Origin: Kribbella sandramycini
Lineage (GTDB): Bacteria; Actinomycetota; Actinomycetes; Propionibacteriales; Kribbellaceae
DNA length: 64,000 nucleotides
Reading direction: 5' to 3'
NCBI RefSeq assembly: GCF_013131805.1
Contig: NZ_JABJRC010000011.1
Coordinates: 1 to 64,000 of the forward strand
The notes below the pieces were generated by a model, which saw nothing but the letters and a program-made list of their open reading frames with translations, had not been told where the DNA came from and searched no databases. Made by a program: the position numbers and the translations under genes. How positions within the stretch are numbered: position 1 is the stretch's first letter; the number at the start of each line of letters is the position of its first letter. Of this stretch, positions 60,538 to 64,000 are shown piece after piece.

Positions 60538-60563
60538 ATACCCAGCACCCCGGAAACCCATGC
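60538..60563 (-). promoter_or_regulatory. SigB/SigF-type promoter candidate before the sigma-factor gene
   Basis: On the minus strand GCAT (60563-60560), 16 bases, GGGTAT (60543-60538), 67 bases before the sigma-factor ATG. Confidence 0.4.
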
Positions 60564-60628
60564 ATGCGACGCCGGTCACACCTGAATCACCGGGTACGTG
60601 CTGCTCGTCCAGAAGGGCTCGGCGGCGG

Positions 60629-61378
60629 TCAGGTGGGGAGTTTGCGGGTCTCGATCAGTTCTTGGGCGACGTCGCGGAGTTTGCGGTTGGAGTTCTGCGA
60701 GTAGCGTTTGAGGACGGCGAACGCGCGGTCGTCGTCGAGGTCGAAGCGCTCCATCAGGATGCCCATTGCCTGGCCGACCAGTTTGCGGGCGTCCACGGCC
60801 TGCGCGAGGCTCAGCTCTTGCCGGGCGCTGGCGACCGCGACGGAGGCGTGCCGAGCGAGGATGTGCGCTACCGCCTCCTCGTCGGGACCGAAGGCGTCTT
60901 GCTCGGCCGAGTAAAGCCCGAGGATGCCGACTGTTCCGGTACCGGTCGTCAGGGGGACGTCGAGCACGCTACGCACCCCGAGAGCGCGCACTTTCGCGGC
61001 CCACGCCGGCCAGCGGTCGTCGGTTGCCGTGTCGCGGACCAGCACGGTCGAGTGGTCACGCATCGACTCGATGAGCGGGCCGAGCGCGCCACCGGCCTGG
61101 AATTCGTAGATTCCGGCGACGACGGGATCCGTCACCGCGGGGATCTCGAGCTGACCCCGCGTGACCAGGGCGACGCCGGCATGAGAGCAACTCAGCGCCT
61201 GGAGGGCGAAATCGACCACCGCTTCGACGGTCTCCTCCATCCCCTCGGAGTCATGCAGATCGAGCGCCAATTGGGCGAACTGCTCAGCGGACGCCGACTC
61301 CCGCGAGGGCAACACATCAGCCGGACGATCGCCGGGCCTGCCGGCCACCTCCGCTCGGATCAGCTCACCTGTACTCAT
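60629..61378 (-). CDS. GAF-ANTAR domain response regulator
   Basis: The 249-residue protein has a GAF domain (about 40-185, e.g. LSCSHAGVALVTRGQLEIPAVTDP, RSVLDVPLTTGTGTVGILGLYS) and a C-terminal ANTAR domain (VDARKLVGQAMGILMERFDLDDDRAFAVLKRYSQNSNRKLRDVAQELIETR). ANTAR domains bind paired hairpins in nascent RNA and prevent termination. The GAF domain presumably senses a small ligand or redox state. It is divergent from a small HTH gene across an interval with three identical-type palindromes. No ANTAR RNA target was identified in the window. Confidence 0.92.
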   Translation of the reverse strand: MSTGELIRAEVAGRPGDRPADVLPSRESASAEQFAQLALDLHDSEGMEETVEAVVDFALQALSCSHAGVALVTRGQLEIPAVTDPVVAGIYEFQAGGALGPLIESMRDHSTVLVRDTATDDRWPAWAAKVRALGVRSVLDVPLTTGTGTVGILGLYSAEQDAFGPDEEAVAHILARHASVAVASARQELSLAQAVDARKLVGQAMGILMERFDLDDDRAFAVLKRYSQNSNRKLRDVAQELIETRKLPT

Positions 61379-61380
61379 AA

Positions 61381-61398
61381 CGTCAAGGTAGCTTGACG
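61381..61398. promoter_or_regulatory. Palindromic operator copy 1 (CGTCAAG-N4-CTTGACG)
   Basis: A perfect 7-4-7 inverted repeat with centre GTAG, two bases from the ANTAR gene start on the opposite strand. Binding here would block its ribosome site or promoter. Confidence 0.65.
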
Positions 61399-61407
61399 GG
61401 TCTTCAG

Positions 61408-61425
61408 CGTCAAGCCGTCTTGACG
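61408..61425. promoter_or_regulatory. Palindromic operator copy 2 (CGTCAAG-N4-CTTGACG)
   Basis: A perfect 7-4-7 inverted repeat with centre CCGT. The centre is 27 bases from that of copy 1. TTGACG halves also look like -35 elements, so the repeats may overlap promoters. Confidence 0.65.
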
Positions 61426-61448
61426 TTCGTCAAGTGACAGAAGCCGCG

Positions 61449-61466
61449 CGTCAAGCTATGTTGACG
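61449..61466. promoter_or_regulatory. Palindromic operator copy 3 (CGTCAAG-CTAT-GTTGACG)
   Basis: A 7-4-7 inverted repeat with one mismatch, two bases upstream of the ATG of the HTH gene. Its centre is 41 bases from that of copy 2. Confidence 0.6.
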
Positions 61467-61468
61467 TC

Positions 61469-61897
61469 ATGGGTGTTGACTCGGGGCAGCCGCCGGTACC
61501 GACCGACGACAGAGGTCTGGATGAGCTGCTCGGCGTACTCCGCGTCAGCGATCAGCGCGAGCTGTACGAGCGCGAGATCCAAGAGGGCCGCGAAGCCGGC
61601 CATCCGGTTTCCGTCCTCGTGAAAGCTCTTGGCGACCTCCCCGGCGTCACGGGACTCGAAGCACTCCGCGCCAGCCGCCGCGTCGTCGAACTCCTCACCG
61701 GCGCCCGCTGGCACATGATCCGCCAGGCCCGCGAAGAAGGCTCCAGCTGGAGCCAGGTCGGCGGCGCCATGGGCACCAGCAAACAAGCGGCGTACGACTT
61801 CTACCAGCGCAAACTCGACCAGCAGGACGCCTCCCCCGCCGAAGCCGACAGCACCGCCCGCTCCCGCGCCGCCCAAGGCCCCACCCCCAACGACTGA
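61469..61897 (+). CDS. Small HTH-type protein, candidate autoregulator
   Basis: The 142-residue protein has a helical first half and a probable HTH near residues 80-115 (WHMIRQAREEGSSWSQVGGAMGTSKQAAYDFYQRKL), like helix-turn-helix units of the type 'SWSQIGxALGxSKQAA' found in many actinobacterial proteins. The C-terminus is Ala/Ser-rich and likely disordered. The ATG at 61469 is only two bases past a CGTCAAG palindrome and has no ribosome site, so translation may be leaderless. It probably binds the three palindromes upstream and controls itself and the ANTAR gene. Confidence 0.7.
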   Translation: MGVDSGQPPVPTDDRGLDELLGVLRVSDQRELYEREIQEGREAGHPVSVLVKALGDLPGVTGLEALRASRRVVELLTGARWHMIRQAREEGSSWSQVGGAMGTSKQAAYDFYQRKLDQQDASPAEADSTARSRAAQGPTPND

Positions 61898-61898
61898 C

Positions 61899-61923
61899 GT
61901 CACCGAAGTTCGAAGCGGGGTAC
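61899..61923 (+). promoter_or_regulatory. SigB/SigF-type promoter candidate before the 77-residue protein gene
   Basis: GTCA (61899-61902), 15 bases, GGGTAC (61918-61923), 37 bases before the ATG at 61961. The -10-like half is exact consensus; the -35-like half is only partial. Confidence 0.4.
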
Positions 61924-61960
61924 CGGGATCTCCCGTCCTTCAGAAGACTGGAGACCCATC

Positions 61961-62194
61961 ATGAGCTTCGACCGGCCAGGCCCGGACAACGACCGCAAGA
62001 CCGTCACCGACACCGAGCTGAACGACGCCCTGGAAAGCGGCGCCCTCGAGAAGGGCACCCTCGACTTCGACAAGGTCGACCACGACGACGGCGAACGCAG
62101 CCCCGGCCCCGTCCCCAACGAGCAACGACGTCCGCCCCGCACCGAAGACGTCACCTCCGGCAGCGAGGGCCGCCCGGTAGAACCGCCGGACTGA
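61961..62194 (+). CDS. Small acidic hydrophilic protein
   Basis: The 77-residue product is rich in Asp, Glu, Pro and Gly (TDTELNDALESGALEKGTLDFDKVDHDDGE) with one short amphipathic helix and no hydrophobic core. GGAG lies eight bases before the ATG. Composition and context match the small acidic protein at 54512-54763, and both have SigB-type boxes upstream. No family recognised. Confidence 0.65.
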   Translation: MSFDRPGPDNDRKTVTDTELNDALESGALEKGTLDFDKVDHDDGERSPGPVPNEQRRPPRTEDVTSGSEGRPVEPPD

Positions 62195-62309
62195 TCGGCG
62201 CGGATGGAACGCTCAGAGTAATCCTCCCATCACCGTGGGTGGTCCGGGCGGCGGAAGTGCGGCAAGCTTGCTGTCGAAGTGGGGGATCGACAAGTGAGGA
62301 CCTGAGTTC

Positions 62310-63332
62310 ATGCGTAAACAACTCTCCGCCCTGGCCTCCGTAACCGCTCTGCTCCTGGTGACAGCCGCGCCGTCCGCGGTCGCCGCCGTGCCACCGACGC
62401 CCCGGATCACCGGGACGGTGGCAAGTGGGTTCCAGTCCCCGTGGGGTCTCGCCGTCCTGCCGGACGGCTCGGCGCTGCTTTCCGAGCGGGACACCGCACT
62501 GATCAAACATGTCACAGCGGCCGGCGTGGTCCGCCAGATCGGCCGCGTTCCCAATGTCCGGCACGGCGGCGAAGGCGGCCTGCTCGGGATCGCGATCGCG
62601 CCGACCTTCGGTACCGACCGGCTGCTCTACGCCTACCACACCGCATCCGGCGACAACCGGGTCGTCCGGATGACCTACGACGGCACGACTCTCGGCGCTC
62701 CGCAGACCGTCGTCACCGGGATCCCGCGGGCCAACATCCACAACGGCGGCCGGCTCGCCTTCGGGCCCGATGGCTTCCTCTACATCAGCACCGGTGACGC
62801 CGCGAACACCGCCAACGCGCAGAACCCGAACTCGCTCGGCGGCAAGATCCTCCGGGTCACCCCGACCGGAAACCCCGCCCCCGGCAACCCGAGCGGTACC
62901 CGCGTCTACAGCCTCGGGCACCGCAACGTCCAGGGCCTCGCCTGGGACGAAGGGAACCGGCTCTGGGCCAGCGAACTCGGCCAGAACACCACGGACGAAC
63001 TCAACCAGATCCGGGCCGGCGGCAACTACGGCTGGCCGACCTGCGAAGGCAGTTGCACCGACAGCCGCTTCATCAACCCCCAGGCCACCTGGACCACCGC
63101 CCAGGCATCGCCGTCCGGTCTCGCCTTCGCGCGCAACACCATGTGGATGGCCGCGCTCCGCGGCCAGCGCCTGTGGGCCATCCCGGTCAACGGCGGCGTC
63201 CGCGACGGAAACACGGTCGCCAGCTTCACCAACCAGCAGGGCCGCCTCCGCACAGTGGCCAACGCCGCCGACGGCTCGCTGTGGGTCGTGAGCGAAACCA
63301 ACAACAGCATTCTCCGAGTGACCCTCGGCTGA
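62310..63332 (+). CDS. Secreted PQQ-type sugar dehydrogenase-like beta-propeller protein
   Basis: The 340-residue exported protein has a signal peptide (about 1-26, ending AVAA) and a glucose/sorbosone dehydrogenase (GSDH) six-bladed propeller. Typical motifs are SPWGLAVLPDGSALLSERDT, GEGGLLGIAIAPTFGTDRLLY, HNGGRLAFGPDGFLYISTGD, GHRNVQGLAWDEGNRLWASELGQ and GGNYGWPTCEG. The propeller may bind PQQ and oxidise aldoses at the cell surface; cofactor use cannot be confirmed. It is shorter than Acinetobacter soluble glucose dehydrogenase. A hairpin terminator follows. Confidence 0.88.
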   Translation: MRKQLSALASVTALLLVTAAPSAVAAVPPTPRITGTVASGFQSPWGLAVLPDGSALLSERDTALIKHVTAAGVVRQIGRVPNVRHGGEGGLLGIAIAPTFGTDRLLYAYHTASGDNRVVRMTYDGTTLGAPQTVVTGIPRANIHNGGRLAFGPDGFLYISTGDAANTANAQNPNSLGGKILRVTPTGNPAPGNPSGTRVYSLGHRNVQGLAWDEGNRLWASELGQNTTDELNQIRAGGNYGWPTCEGSCTDSRFINPQATWTTAQASPSGLAFARNTMWMAALRGQRLWAIPVNGGVRDGNTVASFTNQQGRLRTVANAADGSLWVVSETNNSILRVTLG

Positions 63333-63342
63333 CCAATCGAGC

Positions 63343-63373
63343 GTGCCGGGTCAGCACCCATGACCCGGCACGG
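63343..63373 (+). terminator. Intrinsic terminator after the propeller protein gene
   Basis: CGTGCCGGGTCA and its exact complement form a 12-bp stem around a 7-base loop, 10 bases after the stop codon. Confidence 0.7.
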
Positions 63374-63425
63374 CTCCGGTCGGCCAGGGGTGGTTCGGAG
63401 ACGGTCGAGGCGTGAGAATCGGGCC

Positions 63426-64000
63426 GTGATCCGGATTCATTTCAGTACGGCGGACCTCGGGCGGGTGATGTTCCTGCCCGAACCCGAGCCGCTTCGCCAG
63501 GTGGCGCTGGCTGCTCGCGCGCTCAGCCCCAGCCAAACCTCCACGGCGACCCGGCGGTGGCGGCGAATGGCCGGGAGTCGGGTTCGGCCGACGATGGGGC
63601 CCCTGCTGAAGCTGATCTCGCCTACCGGACAGTTCCCCGGCTTCCTGACACCGACGGTGGACAGAGCGGGGCTGGAACCGGCGATCGAGCGCCTACTGGA
63701 GACACCAGCGGACCTGATCCGGGCTGAGCTCGGACCGCATCTACCGTCCGAGATTCATCCCTACATGCGCGCGCTGCTGGGTGGCCGGGCCGAGGCGCGC
63801 CGAGCGCTGGGCGGCGCCGTCCGCGACTTCCACCGGCACGTACTCGGACCGTCCGCGATCGAACTCGGGCGCCTTCATGCGGCCGATCTGGCGATCCGCT
63901 CGCGGACGGTCCTGGCAGCGGGTGGCGAAGAGCTGCTGGCGACCCTGCACCCGAAGGTCAGCTGGCAGGACGACATCCTCACGATCGCGACGCCCTGGGA
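63426..64000 (+). CDS. ArsR-type regulator with DUF5937 domain (partial)
   Basis: The frame opens at the GTG at 63426 (VIRIHFSTADLGRVMFLPEPEPL) and stays open to the right edge, giving 191 codons with the gene continuing outside. The N-terminal sequence matches DUF5937, a domain that precedes a winged helix in a group of actinobacterial ArsR-family regulators. Other parts visible are GFLTPTVDRAGLEPAIERLLETP and HPYMRALLGG. The HTH itself would lie beyond the window. Neighbours give no hint about its target. Confidence 0.7.
   Translation, partial: MIRIHFSTADLGRVMFLPEPEPLRQVALAARALSPSQTSTATRRWRRMAGSRVRPTMGPLLKLISPTGQFPGFLTPTVDRAGLEPAIERLLETPADLIRAELGPHLPSEIHPYMRALLGGRAEARRALGGAVRDFHRHVLGPSAIELGRLHAADLAIRSRTVLAAGGEELLATLHPKVSWQDDILTIATPW

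Noticed and set aside
1..64000. tRNA, rRNA, CRISPR arrays, insertion sequences or phage genes
   Set aside because: No cloverleaf, rRNA-like, regularly spaced repeat, transposase or integrase sequence was noticed on either strand; a tRNAscan or ISfinder run would be decisive.

Overview
The window is GC-rich (roughly 70% by eye), with GTG starts, strong purine Shine-Dalgarno sites, Tat and lipoprotein signals, a SigB/SigF-type sigma factor, an ANTAR regulator, a class E sortase and many secreted glycoside hydrolases. This points to a saprophytic actinomycete; gene content resembles Kribbella or related Propionibacteriales, which is inference, not a database result. No tRNA, rRNA, CRISPR array, transposase or integrase was seen. 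The region looks like ordinary chromosome, although two genes carry single-base frameshifts.

Layout. 1-8922: a ribose-type (CUT2) sugar ABC importer (minus strand), a secreted PA14/propeller/CBM/DUF1080 glycan-active protein and a divergent ROK repressor. The importer promoter and the ROK/hydrolase intergenic region share an ACTTT-N16-AAAGT operator. A GlxA-type regulator and two small membrane proteins follow. 8923-16100: a GH18 chitinase, a CBM56-bearing beta-helix protein behind a perfect LacI-type palindrome, and a four-gene manganese-type uptake operon ending in its DtxR/MntR regulator. 16101-27140: a frameshifted lipoprotein, a VOC protein, a small secreted protein, then a secreted GH97 with two CBM-like repeats and a cytoplasmic GH97 in an operon with a CUT1 sugar importer and an AraC regulator. 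27166-35100: Lrp plus alanine dehydrogenase, an M36 metalloprotease, an AAA-type regulator and a flavin monooxygenase-like protein. 35331-46814: carboxylesterase, S1 protease, subtilase, a TetR/DUF308/disulfide-oxidoreductase operon, LysR, an alpha/beta hydrolase, and a class A penicillin-binding protein whose transpeptidase motifs are destroyed. 46993-54154: an SRPBCC-ArsR-DUF899 operon with tandem operators, a phosphodiesterase, an Nramp transporter, two ferritin-like proteins and a sortase.

54200-62200 looks like a general-stress island: CDGSH protein, small acidic proteins, a haem-oxygenase-like/SDR/zinc-dehydrogenase operon, a HVA1/TUDOR protein, an SRPBCC protein, a Myb-like small protein, a SigB/SigF-family sigma factor, a GAF-ANTAR regulator and a small HTH protein. 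Several of these genes are preceded by GNNT-N15/16-GGG(T/C)A(C/T) sequences that fit promoters of such a sigma factor. Between the ANTAR gene and the HTH gene lie three copies of CGTCAAG-N4-CTTGACG. The window closes with a secreted sugar-dehydrogenase-type propeller and a truncated ArsR/DUF5937 regulator.
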